From Planctomycetota bacterium (lineage in GTDB: Bacteria; Planctomycetota; Phycisphaerae; Tepidisphaerales; Tepidisphaeraceae), in NCBI GenBank assembly GCA_026693085.1, contig JAPLNB010000147.1, positions 1 through 64,000 of the forward strand: a DNA stretch of 64,000 nucleotides, in the 5' to 3' direction. Position numbers and translations under genes: made by a program. The notes under the pieces were generated by a model. That model was not told the origin of the DNA and did no database searches. It saw only the letters and a program-made list of their open reading frames with translations. Within the stretch, counting starts at the first letter, position 1. Every line of letters begins with the position of its first letter. This document shows positions 15,768 to 25,066 of the stretch, piece after piece.

Positions 15768-17090
15768 TTATCTCCCCCCAAACTCCTTCGGCTGATCCAC
15801 AATCCGCAAGCACACCGTCCGCGACGCCGTCGTCGGCAACCCGTCGATCTCCTTCAACGCCGCCTGCATCGCACCCTCCCGCGCCACATGCGTCGTAATC
15901 ACCACCGGAACATGCTCGGTGCCCACCGCCTCGTGCTGCAGAATCGACGACAAACTGATCCCCTGCCGCCCCAACGCCGCTGTGATCTGCGCCAACACTC
16001 CCGGCTGATCCATCGCCGCCAGCCGAATGTAATACCGCGATTGCAACTCCTGGAATGGCAACACATTCGCCTTGCTCGTCATATCCGGCAACGTACGCAA
16101 CTGCCTGAACGAAAGCGCCGTCGTTCCCATCCCAACCCCCACCAAATCCGAAACCACCGCACTCGCCGTCGGCGTCCGCCCCGCACCTCGCCCATACCAC
16201 AACGCATGCCCCAACGCATGCCCGAAAACGCTGATCGCATTGAATGGCCCACCCACATCCGCCAACACATCATCCTTATGCACCAGCGTCGGATGCACCC
16301 GCAGCGAAATCCAATCCCCGTTCGCCCGCTCCGCAATCGCCAGCAGCTTAATCACATACCCCATCTCCTTGGCAAACTGAATGTCCGCCCCCTCAACCTT
16401 GTCGATCCCTTCCACATGAATGTCGCTCTCCACCACCCGCGCGTTAAATGCAAGCCCGGACAGAATTGCCAGCTTCTGCGCCGCATCCCGCCCCGACACG
16501 TCCAGCGTTGGATTCGCCTCAGCAAACCCCTGCTTCTGCGCCTCCTTCAATGCTTGGTCATACGTCCACCCCTTGGCTGTCATCTGGGTCAGGATGAAAT
16601 TGCAGGTGCCGTTCACGATCCCCAGGATCGCGTCAATCCGGTTGGCAACCAGCCCGCGCAGGACCGCGTCGATGATCGGAATCCCCCCGCCCACCGATGC
16701 CTCAAATGCGATGCACGTATCGTGCTGCCTGGCCAGAGCAAACAGCTCCGGCCCACGCAACGCCAGCAAGCTCTTGTTCGCCGTCACCACCGGCTTGCCG
16801 AGCCCCAACGCCCGCTCGATCAACGTCCCCGCGATCGTCGTCCCGCCGATCAGCTCCAAAACCACTTCGCTTGCCGGATCGTCAATCGCGGCGTTGGCAT
16901 CCGTCGACATCGGCAACTCAGCCGCGTTCGGCGGGTACTCCGACCGGTCCTTGACGACGACATGCCGGAGCTGGAAATCGATCCCCGTACGCCCCAGCAG
17001 CATGTCATGGTTATCACGCAGGATGTTCACCACCCCGCCGCCGACCGTTCCACAGCCCAATATCGCAACGCCTACAGTTTTGTCTGGCAT
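15768..17090 (-). CDS. hom: Homoserine dehydrogenase with ACT domain
   Basis: It reduces aspartate semialdehyde to homoserine in Thr/Met biosynthesis. The 440-residue protein has the NAD(P)-binding GCGTVGGGV loop at ~12-20, NKSLLA near 105, the catalytic-domain signatures EASVGGGIPII and NGTCNFILTQM, GFAEANPTLDVSGRDAAQK, and a C-terminal ACT domain (~355-430, DQPGVLAQITAALGRQGISL) that usually senses threonine. Length and domain order are normal for the monofunctional enzyme. It stands alone; its 3' end abuts the G-rich array. Confidence 0.95.
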   Translation of the reverse strand: MPDKTVGVAILGCGTVGGGVVNILRDNHDMLLGRTGIDFQLRHVVVKDRSEYPPNAAELPMSTDANAAIDDPASEVVLELIGGTTIAGTLIERALGLGKPVVTANKSLLALRGPELFALARQHDTCIAFEASVGGGIPIIDAVLRGLVANRIDAILGIVNGTCNFILTQMTAKGWTYDQALKEAQKQGFAEANPTLDVSGRDAAQKLAILSGLAFNARVVESDIHVEGIDKVEGADIQFAKEMGYVIKLLAIAERANGDWISLRVHPTLVHKDDVLADVGGPFNAISVFGHALGHALWYGRGAGRTPTASAVVSDLVGVGMGTTALSFRQLRTLPDMTSKANVLPFQELQSRYYIRLAAMDQPGVLAQITAALGRQGISLSSILQHEAVGTEHVPVVITTHVAREGAMQAALKEIDGLPTTASRTVCLRIVDQPKEFGGR

Positions 17091-17328
17091 GCCAATCTGT
17101 CCGGTTAAAACTCGTGGCAGACTTTAAAGGGGGGGGGGTACAGAATCAAGCGAGGCAATCGCAATCGCCCGGTCGAGCCGCCCCGCCCAGCCGGCCCGGC
17201 GATAGCGCATCGCCAGACGGCTGTTTGTTGACGCTGCCCCTCCCTCCTCTTAACATCGGTTGACTTCTCCGCGATCGGGAGAGGTTTTGCTTTATTGGGC
17301 AAGGTAAAATCCAACGTCCGGCCTGAAG

Positions 17329-18078
17329 ATGATTGCATTCGTCAGTGATATTCACTCCAATCTGGAAGCCCTTACGGCTGTTTTCGCAGAAATCGAACGC
17401 CGCGGCATCCAGGACATCGTGTGCCTCGGCGACATCGTCGGCTATGGCCCCAACCCCATCGAATGCATCGACATGGTCGCCCAACGATGCAAAGTCGCGC
17501 TGATGGGCAACCACGACTTCGCCGTTTTCTATGAGCCCTATAACTTCAATACCGGAGCGGAGCAGGCATCGTACTGGACGCGCAATCGCTTCGAAACCGA
17601 CCCCGACCCCGTCCGCCGCGGCCAGCGATGGAAATACCTCGGCAACCTGCCCGTACGCGTCAAGACGCCCCAGTTCATTGGCGTCCATGCCTCGCCGCGG
17701 CGGCCGATCAATGAGTACCTTTTCCCAGACGACATCTATACGAACCCCGGGAAGTTCGTCAGTATTTTCGAGCGTTTTGAGCGGCTTTGCTTCGTAGGTC
17801 ACACGCATGTGCCCGGTGTATTTCTCGAAGGCCCCGATTTCTACAGCCCCGATGAGCTGGACGGCAAGTTCGAAATCACCGACGAGAAGGCCATCATCAA
17901 TGTAGGCAGCGTTGGCCAGCCACGCGACCGCGATCCGCGGAGCAGCCTGGTGATCCTCGACGACCATTATGTCGAGTTCGTCCGCGTGCCTTACGACGCG
18001 GAAACCACCATTCAGAAAGTAGAAGCGATCCCTGACCTGGATGACTTCCTGGGGACGCGTTTGCGGGACGGAAGATAA
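17329..18078 (+). CDS. Calcineurin-like metallophosphoesterase (YfcE/MJ0936 type)
   Basis: The 249-residue protein carries the dimetal motifs in order: SDIHSNLEAL (D-x-H), CLGDIVGYGPNP (GD), MGNHDFAV (GNHD), FVGHTHVPG (GHTH). These define the small cytoplasmic phosphodiesterase family. The substrate is unknown (cyclic nucleotides or phosphodiesters in relatives). It is two bases upstream of yidC, so co-transcription is likely. Confidence 0.9.
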   Translation: MIAFVSDIHSNLEALTAVFAEIERRGIQDIVCLGDIVGYGPNPIECIDMVAQRCKVALMGNHDFAVFYEPYNFNTGAEQASYWTRNRFETDPDPVRRGQRWKYLGNLPVRVKTPQFIGVHASPRRPINEYLFPDDIYTNPGKFVSIFERFERLCFVGHTHVPGVFLEGPDFYSPDELDGKFEITDEKAIINVGSVGQPRDRDPRSSLVILDDHYVEFVRVPYDAETTIQKVEAIPDLDDFLGTRLRDGR

Positions 18079-18080
18079 TC

Positions 18081-20174
18081 ATGAACAACAAGCGGATGGT
18101 CATCGTGATTGTTCTATCGATGGCCGTGGTATTCATCTGGACTCTCGCCGCCAACAAGCTGCGTGAGGCACACCCCGAGTGGTTCCCCCCCCCCGATCAG
18201 AACGTCGCAACCACGCAACCGGCCTCGCCCACTACGACCATTGTCGAGGCGACCACCTTGCCAGCCACGCGCCCGGCTCCCGCCATGGCAGCGGCAACGG
18301 GTCTTCAGGTCGTCGGCGGTAACACTGCGGGAAAGCCCTATACCAGCAGAATGGGCTATCCCACGTACGATCCGGGCGGCAAGAGCCCGTTTCCAATTGC
18401 CCTGACGGTTACGCCCCGCGGCGCGGCCGTTCAATCCGTCATACTCAACCGTTTTACCCAGACCGTCGGCAACGACGCTCCCTACGTCTTTCAGCAGCCG
18501 TATGAGCAGGGCGACCCTGCCCTCCGCCACGCGCTGGCCACTCGCCAGCTCGTCGTCAACGGCGTCAGCCGGGATGTGGCGGATTTGGACTGGACCCATG
18601 GCCTGGACACGTCGGGCATGATCACCTATGGCGTGCAGGTGAAGGACTCCGCCGGCCAATCGCTTTTGGCCGTCGATAAGGAATACAGGCTCCAGCCGGT
18701 CAGCGAAAAGAGCGAGGGCTACGAGATCCAACTGACGTACAAGTTCAGGAATCCGACGACCCGGCCGGTGAAGGTCAAGACCGTCTTCAACGGGCCGAAC
18801 GTTCCGCCGGTTGAGAACAACCGCGATATGCCGGAGATTGTCGTCGGCTACAACGACGACATGGACGTCAGGCTCGCGCATCATCCCGGCAGCGGCTTTG
18901 CCCCCGAAAAGCCGCCAACAAATCTGCGCGATCCCAAGGGCATGCCGCTGCTCTGGTCCGGCGTTGCCAGCGCGTATTTCAATGGGATTGTCCGTCCCCA
19001 GATCACCCAGGACAGCAAGGTGCCTTTGCTGGCGGATGTGATGGCCCAGGCGATCGCCAAACGCGATCCCGACACCGGCCAGGAGTACATCACCCAGACC
19101 TTCGAGACCGCCGAACTGATCGTGCCCCCGGGCAAGGAAATCACGGTTCCGTTCTATGTCTACTTCGGGCCACGCCAGCGCGCGGTCCTCAACAGCCCTT
19201 ATTACCTGGCGTTTCCGCTGGGCTACGACAAGACCCTGGTCCTCACCAGCGGCATCTGCGCCAAGTGCACCTTCCAGTGGCTGATCAACATCCTCGTCTG
19301 GATGCTCACCGGGTTCCACTGGCTCTTCGGGGGCTTCGCCGGCAAGGGTGACTGGGGCCTGGCGATCATCGCGCTGGTGCTCGTCGTCCGGCTGCTGCTC
19401 CATCCGATCACCAAGAAGTCCCAGATTTCGATGAGCAAGATGTCGAAGATGGGCCCGGAGATGGAGCGCCTCAAGAAGAAGCACGGCGAGAACAAGGAAG
19501 AGCTCAACAAGGCGATGATGGTCTTCTACAAGGAGCAAGGCATCACCCCCATTCTCGGGTGCCTGCCGATGTTCCTTCAGATGCCGATCTGGATCGCACT
19601 CTGGAGCTCCTTGCAGAGCACGTTCGAGCTGCGCCACGCCCCGTTTCTCTGGGGCCTTACCTGGATCAAGGATCTGGCCCAGCCGGACCGGCTGCTGTTT
19701 TTCCCGAAGACCCCGATCAACCTCTATTTCACCTCGGTCGATGCGATCAACCTGTTGCCGATCCTCATGGGGTTGGTCTTCTATATTCAGCAGAAGATGA
19801 CCCCCAAGCCGGCCGCGATGACTCCGGAACAGGCGCAGCAGCAAAAAATGATGCAGTGGATGTCGCTGCTGTTCCCGGTTCTGCTGTACACGGGCCCCAG
19901 CGGGCTGAATCTGTACATTCTGACGAGCACCGCGATCGGCATCTGGGAAAGCAAGCGCGTTCGCGACCACATCCAGGCCCATGAAGAGGCCGAGAAGGCC
20001 GGCAAAGTCATCGTCGATGCCAAAGCCACCCGCGCCTCCCGCCGCCATGCCAAGGAAGAGCACGCCGATGACGCCAAGAAGACCGGCGGGATCATGGGCT
20101 GGATCGGGAGTCTCCAGAAGAAGGCCGAAGAGGTTCGCGACGCCAGCGACCGGCGTGACAAAGGCAAGAAGTAG
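18081..20174 (+). CDS. yidC: Membrane protein insertase YidC
   Basis: It inserts and folds inner-membrane proteins with or without SecYEG. The 697-residue layout is that of Gram-negative YidC: N-terminal TM (residues ~5-25), a Pro/Thr-rich linker, a large periplasmic beta-sandwich (~80-390), then the conserved C-terminal TM core (GLAIIALVLVVRLLLHPITKK at ~427-447, ILGCLPMFLQMPIWIALW, LLPILMGLVFYIQQKM, LFPVLLYTGPSGLNLYI). The basic tail carries ribosome-contact residues (RASRRHAKEEH). It sits two bases after the phosphoesterase stop and precedes mnmE, a common bacterial order. Confidence 0.96.
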   Translation: MNNKRMVIVIVLSMAVVFIWTLAANKLREAHPEWFPPPDQNVATTQPASPTTTIVEATTLPATRPAPAMAAATGLQVVGGNTAGKPYTSRMGYPTYDPGGKSPFPIALTVTPRGAAVQSVILNRFTQTVGNDAPYVFQQPYEQGDPALRHALATRQLVVNGVSRDVADLDWTHGLDTSGMITYGVQVKDSAGQSLLAVDKEYRLQPVSEKSEGYEIQLTYKFRNPTTRPVKVKTVFNGPNVPPVENNRDMPEIVVGYNDDMDVRLAHHPGSGFAPEKPPTNLRDPKGMPLLWSGVASAYFNGIVRPQITQDSKVPLLADVMAQAIAKRDPDTGQEYITQTFETAELIVPPGKEITVPFYVYFGPRQRAVLNSPYYLAFPLGYDKTLVLTSGICAKCTFQWLINILVWMLTGFHWLFGGFAGKGDWGLAIIALVLVVRLLLHPITKKSQISMSKMSKMGPEMERLKKKHGENKEELNKAMMVFYKEQGITPILGCLPMFLQMPIWIALWSSLQSTFELRHAPFLWGLTWIKDLAQPDRLLFFPKTPINLYFTSVDAINLLPILMGLVFYIQQKMTPKPAAMTPEQAQQQKMMQWMSLLFPVLLYTGPSGLNLYILTSTAIGIWESKRVRDHIQAHEEAEKAGKVIVDAKATRASRRHAKEEHADDAKKTGGIMGWIGSLQKKAEEVRDASDRRDKGKK

Positions 20175-20231
20175 CCGTGCCGCATTCTTGCATTGGACGG
20201 ACGAGGTTCTCGCCGAGCCGACTTCATCGCC

Positions 20232-21566
20232 ATGATCTCCGGCGATACGATCGTCGCCATCAGTTCCGCCAGCGGCGAGGCCGCCAGGATGATCCTCCGG
20301 CTCAGCGGCCCACAGTCGTTGCAGATCGCCGGCGCAATCTGCTCGCCGCCGATCGGTAGGGGGGGTATGGCGGATCGTATTACCGTTTGCGTTGGCGGAC
20401 TCACGATTCCCGCGTGGATCTACTCGTTCATTTCACCTCACAGCTACACGGGTGAAGATCTGGTCGAGCTGCATGTGCCGGGGAATCCGCTGCTGGTTCG
20501 CATGATCCTGACCGAGCTGATCCGGCGAGGTGCGCGACCGGCAGAAGCGGGGGAGTTCACCGCCAGGGCGTACTTCAACGGCCGGATCGACCTGACCGAA
20601 GCGGAGGGCGTCGCCGCAACCATCGCCGCACATGGCCAGCAGGAACTGCTCGCGGCACGGCAATTGCTCTCCGGCGAACTGTCTCGCCGGCTGCGGCCGA
20701 TGATGGACGAGTTGGCCGACCTGCTTGCACTCACCGAAGCCGGGATCGATTTCTCGGATGAAGAGGTAACGTTCGTTAGTGTCGATCACGTACGGCAGCG
20801 AGTCTTGGCGATCGATGGTTTGCTGGCTACGCTTGTCGAACAGAGCGCGCGTTTCGAGCGGCTTAGCCATCAGCCGCAACTGGTGCTCGTTGGCCGTCCC
20901 AATGCCGGCAAGAGTACGCTGCTGAACGCGCTGGCCGGGTTGGATCGGGCGGTGGTTTCGCCCATCGCCGGCACCACCCGCGATGTGATCTGGGCAGACA
21001 TTGGATTGGATCGCGGAATCGTCCGGCTGGCGGACGCCGCTGGCCTGGCCGAGACGCTCCCGGAGCCTGGCGACGCTTCGCCCCGGGCGTCGATCGCCCG
21101 GCAGATGCACGCTCACGCGCTGGTCGCCGTGGAAGCCGCCGACGTGGTCCTGCTGGTTCACGACGCAACCGATCCGCGTCCCATGCTCACGCTGACGCGT
21201 TCGCCAGACCTGATCATCCTGAGCAAAGCGGATCTGTTTCACGCCGACGCAGCGGACGATCGCCAGATCTGCGTCTCGGCCAGAACCGGCTCCAACCTCG
21301 ACGCACTACGACGCCGGCTCAGCGAGATGGCTTTCGGGCGCCCTTCCGAAGGCTCCGCTCTGGCGCTGAACACCCGGCATCTTCAGGCGATCGACGAAGC
21401 TCGCGCGGCTTTGGAACGGGTTGCCGATGCGACTGCCCGATCGGCCGACGAGGTGCTTGCGATGGAACTCCGGCAGGCGCTCGATGCCCTGGGCCGGATT
21501 CTCGGTCAGATCACCCCCGACGACGTCCTCGGACGCGTCTTCGCCACGTTCTGCATTGGCAAGTGA
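20232..21566 (+). CDS. mnmE: tRNA modification GTPase MnmE
   Basis: With MnmG it installs (carboxymethyl)aminomethyl groups on U34. I chose ATG 20232 because the next residues (ISGDTIVAISSASGEAA) match the family N-terminus; upstream in-frame codons look non-homologous. The 444-residue protein has the tetrahydrofolate-binding N-domain, a G domain with G1 GRPNAGKST (~220), G2 GTTRD, G3 DAAGL, and an unusual G4 SKAD in place of NKxD. It ends in the diagnostic FCIGK that carries the catalytic Cys. It follows yidC by 57 bp. Confidence 0.95.
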   Translation: MISGDTIVAISSASGEAARMILRLSGPQSLQIAGAICSPPIGRGGMADRITVCVGGLTIPAWIYSFISPHSYTGEDLVELHVPGNPLLVRMILTELIRRGARPAEAGEFTARAYFNGRIDLTEAEGVAATIAAHGQQELLAARQLLSGELSRRLRPMMDELADLLALTEAGIDFSDEEVTFVSVDHVRQRVLAIDGLLATLVEQSARFERLSHQPQLVLVGRPNAGKSTLLNALAGLDRAVVSPIAGTTRDVIWADIGLDRGIVRLADAAGLAETLPEPGDASPRASIARQMHAHALVAVEAADVVLLVHDATDPRPMLTLTRSPDLIILSKADLFHADAADDRQICVSARTGSNLDALRRRLSEMAFGRPSEGSALALNTRHLQAIDEARAALERVADATARSADEVLAMELRQALDALGRILGQITPDDVLGRVFATFCIGK

Positions 21567-21573
21567 AGCCCGA

Positions 21574-22560
21574 TCAGATCGCTTTGGCTGCCTCCGGCGC
21601 CGCCGCCCGCTCTCGCAGCAGCGCCATCTTCTCTTGCACTTCCTGCGCCATCCGCGAATTGGGAAACTCCGCCATGATCGCCTCGCCGAGCTTGACTGTC
21701 TCGCCCCAGTGGTGGTTCTTCATCGCTATGGCAAATTGTTGGCCAAGCTGCATCAGCTTGTCCTTGAAAATCTGCCTGGCCGTGTCCTGCAGCGCCTCCA
21801 CTTCCGCGGGCGTCAGGTATGTGTCAAGCTGTTTGAGGATCTCGATCGCCCCGTCGACATCGTGGCGAGTCACCGATTCGTTCCATGCTTCCAGCAACTG
21901 CCGCTTGAGGTTCTGCCGGCGAATCTCGACGTCCTGGGCCAGCCGCTGCGTCAGCGGATCGCCCGGAAATGCCAACATGAGTCGATCGGCTTCACGCAGC
22001 GCCAGGCTCCACTGCTCGCAGCGGCAGAACTTGTCAATCGCGGCCATCCCGTCGGACACGTGCGCTCGCACATCCGTCTCACGCTGCCTGCCGATCTCCT
22101 GGCGGATGCGCTCGGCCTCCTGCTTGTACCCAAAAACGGTTTCCATCTCGCTGACCAGGATCATCGCCGCGTCCCAGTCCTTGTGCGCCGTTTCCTCGGC
22201 GATCGCACGGCGTAAGGCCTCGCGTTCGCTCTCGCGGAATGCGATCGCCTTGGCTCGCTCGCTGATAAGCTGCTGCTCGCTGATTTGGTTGAGCACCGCG
22301 TGAACGTTTTGAAGCTTGGTTTCGATCGACCCGGCCAGCCCCTGGAGATGGGCGGCCTTCTCGTCCTGCGCCGCTTGAAGATTCAGCGCCAACACCCACG
22401 CCAACAAAACCCCCAGCACGCTGACCGATCCGGCAGCGAGGATCGTCTGCTGCTCGTGGTGGATCGCCATCAGGTAAATGCCCCACACCAGCAGGCCGAC
22501 GGCCAACAGTAGCATGACGGGGTATATCCACATCAAAGAGGGGCTGTTGCGCTGTTCCAC
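21574..22560 (-). CDS. Membrane-anchored helical-repeat protein, unknown function
   Basis: The 328-residue protein has two predicted TM helices near the N-terminus (YPVMLLLAVGLLVWGIYLM and AAGSVSVLGVLLAWVLAL), then a long coiled-coil and TPR-like helical region (~70-320) with repeated DWDAAMILVSE-, EQWSLALREADR- and HHWGETVKLGEA-type helices, suggesting a cytoplasmic protein-interaction arm. Start is GTG 22560 with GAGG upstream. It is convergent with mnmE, and its 3' end lies 7 bp from mnmE's. Confidence 0.7.
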   Translation of the reverse strand: MEQRNSPSLMWIYPVMLLLAVGLLVWGIYLMAIHHEQQTILAAGSVSVLGVLLAWVLALNLQAAQDEKAAHLQGLAGSIETKLQNVHAVLNQISEQQLISERAKAIAFRESEREALRRAIAEETAHKDWDAAMILVSEMETVFGYKQEAERIRQEIGRQRETDVRAHVSDGMAAIDKFCRCEQWSLALREADRLMLAFPGDPLTQRLAQDVEIRRQNLKRQLLEAWNESVTRHDVDGAIEILKQLDTYLTPAEVEALQDTARQIFKDKLMQLGQQFAIAMKNHHWGETVKLGEAIMAEFPNSRMAQEVQEKMALLRERAAAPEAAKAI

Positions 22561-22675
22561 GGACGCCTCAAGGTTGATATATCAAAGTGACCGATGAAAC
22601 CAGGATGAGTCTAAGTCTGCCGCTCGCCCGCGTCAACGCAAAAGCGGAGGCCAGTCGCTCCGAGGGCGCCCCGAG

Positions 22676-23971
22676 CTATTCCCGCTCGAGCACCGCGAAA
22701 TACCCGCCATCGCGATAGCACGTGGGATCGGCATCGAAGCTCGGCAGCGTCGTCTCCTCCTCGATCAAATGGTAATCCGGATGGCGTTTCACAAACTCGG
22801 CCATCCGCACCTGGTTTTCCTCGGGCCAGATGCTGCAGGTGCTGTAGACGAGCTGCCCGCCCTTCTTCAGGAACGGCGCCGTGTCTTCCAAAATGCGATT
22901 CTGCAGCTTGATCAGGGACGCGATGCCGCGGTCTTCCTGGAAATACCGCGCCTCCGGTCGCCGCGCCAGCACCCCGCTGTTGCTGCAGGGCGCGTCCACC
23001 AGGATCCGTTCAAACTCGCGCTGTTGCTCCGTGGGAATGTCCTTGAGCATGCCCAACTGAAACAAACGCACGTTCCCGATACGCCGGCGTTCCAGCAACT
23101 GCCGCAGCGTCCGCATCCGCTGCTCCGCTGGGTCCATCGCTACCACGCTGCCGTTGCCCACTCGCTCCTGCATCTGCAACGTCTTGGTCCCCAGGCCGCA
23201 ACAGCGGTCGAGCACCACCTGCCCCGGCTCGATCTGCAACTGCGGGACGACTTGGGCCGCCGTCGGGTCCTGAACCTGCGCAATGCCCCGCTGCGCCCAT
23301 TCTCGAAGAACCGTCGGCCTTGCCGGTGATACGATGAACATCCCCACTCGCTGGTGCGGCGATACGCTGATTTCCGGCGCCGTTAAGGCATCGGCCGATA
23401 TCCCGCGGTACAGCCGCACGATGGTCGGCGGCTCGAGGTTGTCGTGCTCACAGAATCGCAGCGCATCGGCTGCCCCGAGCAGTTTCTCGAGCCGGCCATA
23501 CAGCTCCTTTGGGTGCGACAACACCACTTGCGCATACCCCGTCGGATCGCCTGTGCGATCGGGCAGCGGCGGGTCGCTGTCTCGCGTCGCTTTGCGAAGG
23601 ACCGCGTTGATGAATCCCGCCGCGTGTGCGTGGCCCACACGCTTGGCCTGCTTTACCGCTTCGTCCACCACCGCCGACGGCGGCACGCGGCTCAGGAATC
23701 GCAATTGGTACAGGCCGATCGCAAGAACCTTCTGCGCCACCGGGTCCACACGTTTCAGCGAACGCTGAGTCATGTGTTCGGTCAGCCACTGGAGGTACAA
23801 CAGGTTCTTCAGCACCCCTTGAATGATCTGATCTCCCAACGCCCGGTCGCGGGGATCGGCGGGGGGGGTCGCCGCCGGCGCGGTACCCCGAGCCTTCAAC
23901 AAACCCGGCGGCCAACCCGGCAAGCGCTTGGCGTCCAACTCGGCCAGTGCATAGTCACGTGCGGTAATCAT
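22676..23971 (-). CDS. rsmB: 16S rRNA m5C967 methyltransferase RsmB
   Basis: The 431-residue protein fuses an N-terminal NusB-like RNA-binding domain (~1-140) to a Rossmann methyltransferase. Motifs seen: the SAM site VLDRCCGLGTKTLQM, then DPAEQRM, VDAPCSNSGVLARRPEARY (motif IV with Pro-Cys) and VYSTCSIWPEENQ (motif VI with the nucleophile Cys). The usual DxxAxPGGKT is DRCCGLGTKT here. It follows fmt on the same strand by ~80 bp, a typical fmt-rsmB order. Confidence 0.93.
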   Translation of the reverse strand: MITARDYALAELDAKRLPGWPPGLLKARGTAPAATPPADPRDRALGDQIIQGVLKNLLYLQWLTEHMTQRSLKRVDPVAQKVLAIGLYQLRFLSRVPPSAVVDEAVKQAKRVGHAHAAGFINAVLRKATRDSDPPLPDRTGDPTGYAQVVLSHPKELYGRLEKLLGAADALRFCEHDNLEPPTIVRLYRGISADALTAPEISVSPHQRVGMFIVSPARPTVLREWAQRGIAQVQDPTAAQVVPQLQIEPGQVVLDRCCGLGTKTLQMQERVGNGSVVAMDPAEQRMRTLRQLLERRRIGNVRLFQLGMLKDIPTEQQREFERILVDAPCSNSGVLARRPEARYFQEDRGIASLIKLQNRILEDTAPFLKKGGQLVYSTCSIWPEENQVRMAEFVKRHPDYHLIEEETTLPSFDADPTCYRDGGYFAVLERE

Positions 23972-24051
23972 ACAAACCCGTGCAGGGGCCTCTCCACGCC
24001 ACGGCCGGCGCGGCGGATTTCACCCCTTGTCTCCAAAAGAACCCAGTCCGT

Positions 24052-24975
24052 TCACATTGATTCCAGCCTCATTCGCGCGCCCCACGGATGCCCGTTGCAG
24101 TAAGCCGCCAACGACATCGGCCGCTTGCCCTCAGGCTGAACCTCCACAAGCTCAAGGCCCGTGCCGGCGCCGGCCGCAATCAATGCGCTGCTGTCGATCA
24201 CGCCGGGCGCGCTTCCTACGCTGCCTGCTGCCCGAGCACGGACGAGAGTCAGATGACCTCGATCGGCCCCTCCCTCGTCCACAATACGCACTCGACAACC
24301 CGGCCAAGGATAAAGCCCGCGGATCAGACACGCAACCTCCGCGGCAGGACGATTCCAATCAATGTACGCCGATTCGCGGCTGAGCTTTGGGGCCGCCGTC
24401 GCCAAGGTCTCGTCCTGCTCCTGTTCCTTCGCGGTCCCGTCCGCAAGCTTCCCCAGCACATCCAGCATCAGCCCAGCCCCGGCATCCGCCAGCCGGTCGT
24501 GCACCTCGCCGGCCGTTTCAAGCTCGTCGATCGCGAGCTGCGACTGCCCAAGTACATCGCCGGCATCCATTCTCTGGACCAGCCGGATCACCGAATTGCC
24601 CGTCGTCGTCTCGCCACGGATGATCGCCCAGTTGATCGGCCCCGCTCCGCGGTACTTCGGCAACAGCGACGCATGCAGATTCACACTCCCCAGACGCGGA
24701 TGGTCCACGATTTCCGGCGAGATCTTCTGCCCAAACGCGATCACCACGATTGCGTCCGCCTCGGGCAGGCGCTCGGCGTTGATGTTCTCCGTCCGAACCA
24801 GCGGCAGGCCATTGTCGGAGGCATATTGTCCGATCGGCGTGTGGGTGAGCTTCTTGCCTCGACCGGCCGGCCGATCCGGCTGCGTGTAGATCTGCACGAT
24901 CCGATATCCGGCTGCCACCAGCGCCCGCAGCGTCGGCAAGCCAAATTCCCCACTCCCGGCGAAAATGATATTCAT
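24052..24975 (-). CDS. fmt: Methionyl-tRNA formyltransferase
   Basis: It formylates initiator Met-tRNA. ATG 24975 is chosen because MNIIFAGSGEFGLPTL is the standard N-terminus; a longer in-frame extension to 25002 adds nothing conserved. The 307-residue protein has the formyl-THF pocket with HASLLPKYRGAGPI (~105-120, catalytic His in the NLHAS context), MDAGDVLGQ, and the C-terminal OB-like tRNA-binding domain (VRARAAGS, AYCNGHPWGARM). Confidence 0.95.
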   Translation of the reverse strand: MNIIFAGSGEFGLPTLRALVAAGYRIVQIYTQPDRPAGRGKKLTHTPIGQYASDNGLPLVRTENINAERLPEADAIVVIAFGQKISPEIVDHPRLGSVNLHASLLPKYRGAGPINWAIIRGETTTGNSVIRLVQRMDAGDVLGQSQLAIDELETAGEVHDRLADAGAGLMLDVLGKLADGTAKEQEQDETLATAAPKLSRESAYIDWNRPAAEVACLIRGLYPWPGCRVRIVDEGGADRGHLTLVRARAAGSVGSAPGVIDSSALIAAGAGTGLELVEVQPEGKRPMSLAAYCNGHPWGARMRLESM

Positions 24976-25066
24976 ACCCACCACGTTCACTTGAGCTTGC
25001 ACATTATCGCGTCCAATGTCAATCCCGTTTTTCGGGCCCAGCCATCCCCGAAATCACTGTATCCCG

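Noticed and set aside
15486-17108. 540-codon plus-strand frame over hom
   Set aside because: Arg/Pro/His-rich shadow opposite a well-conserved homoserine dehydrogenase.
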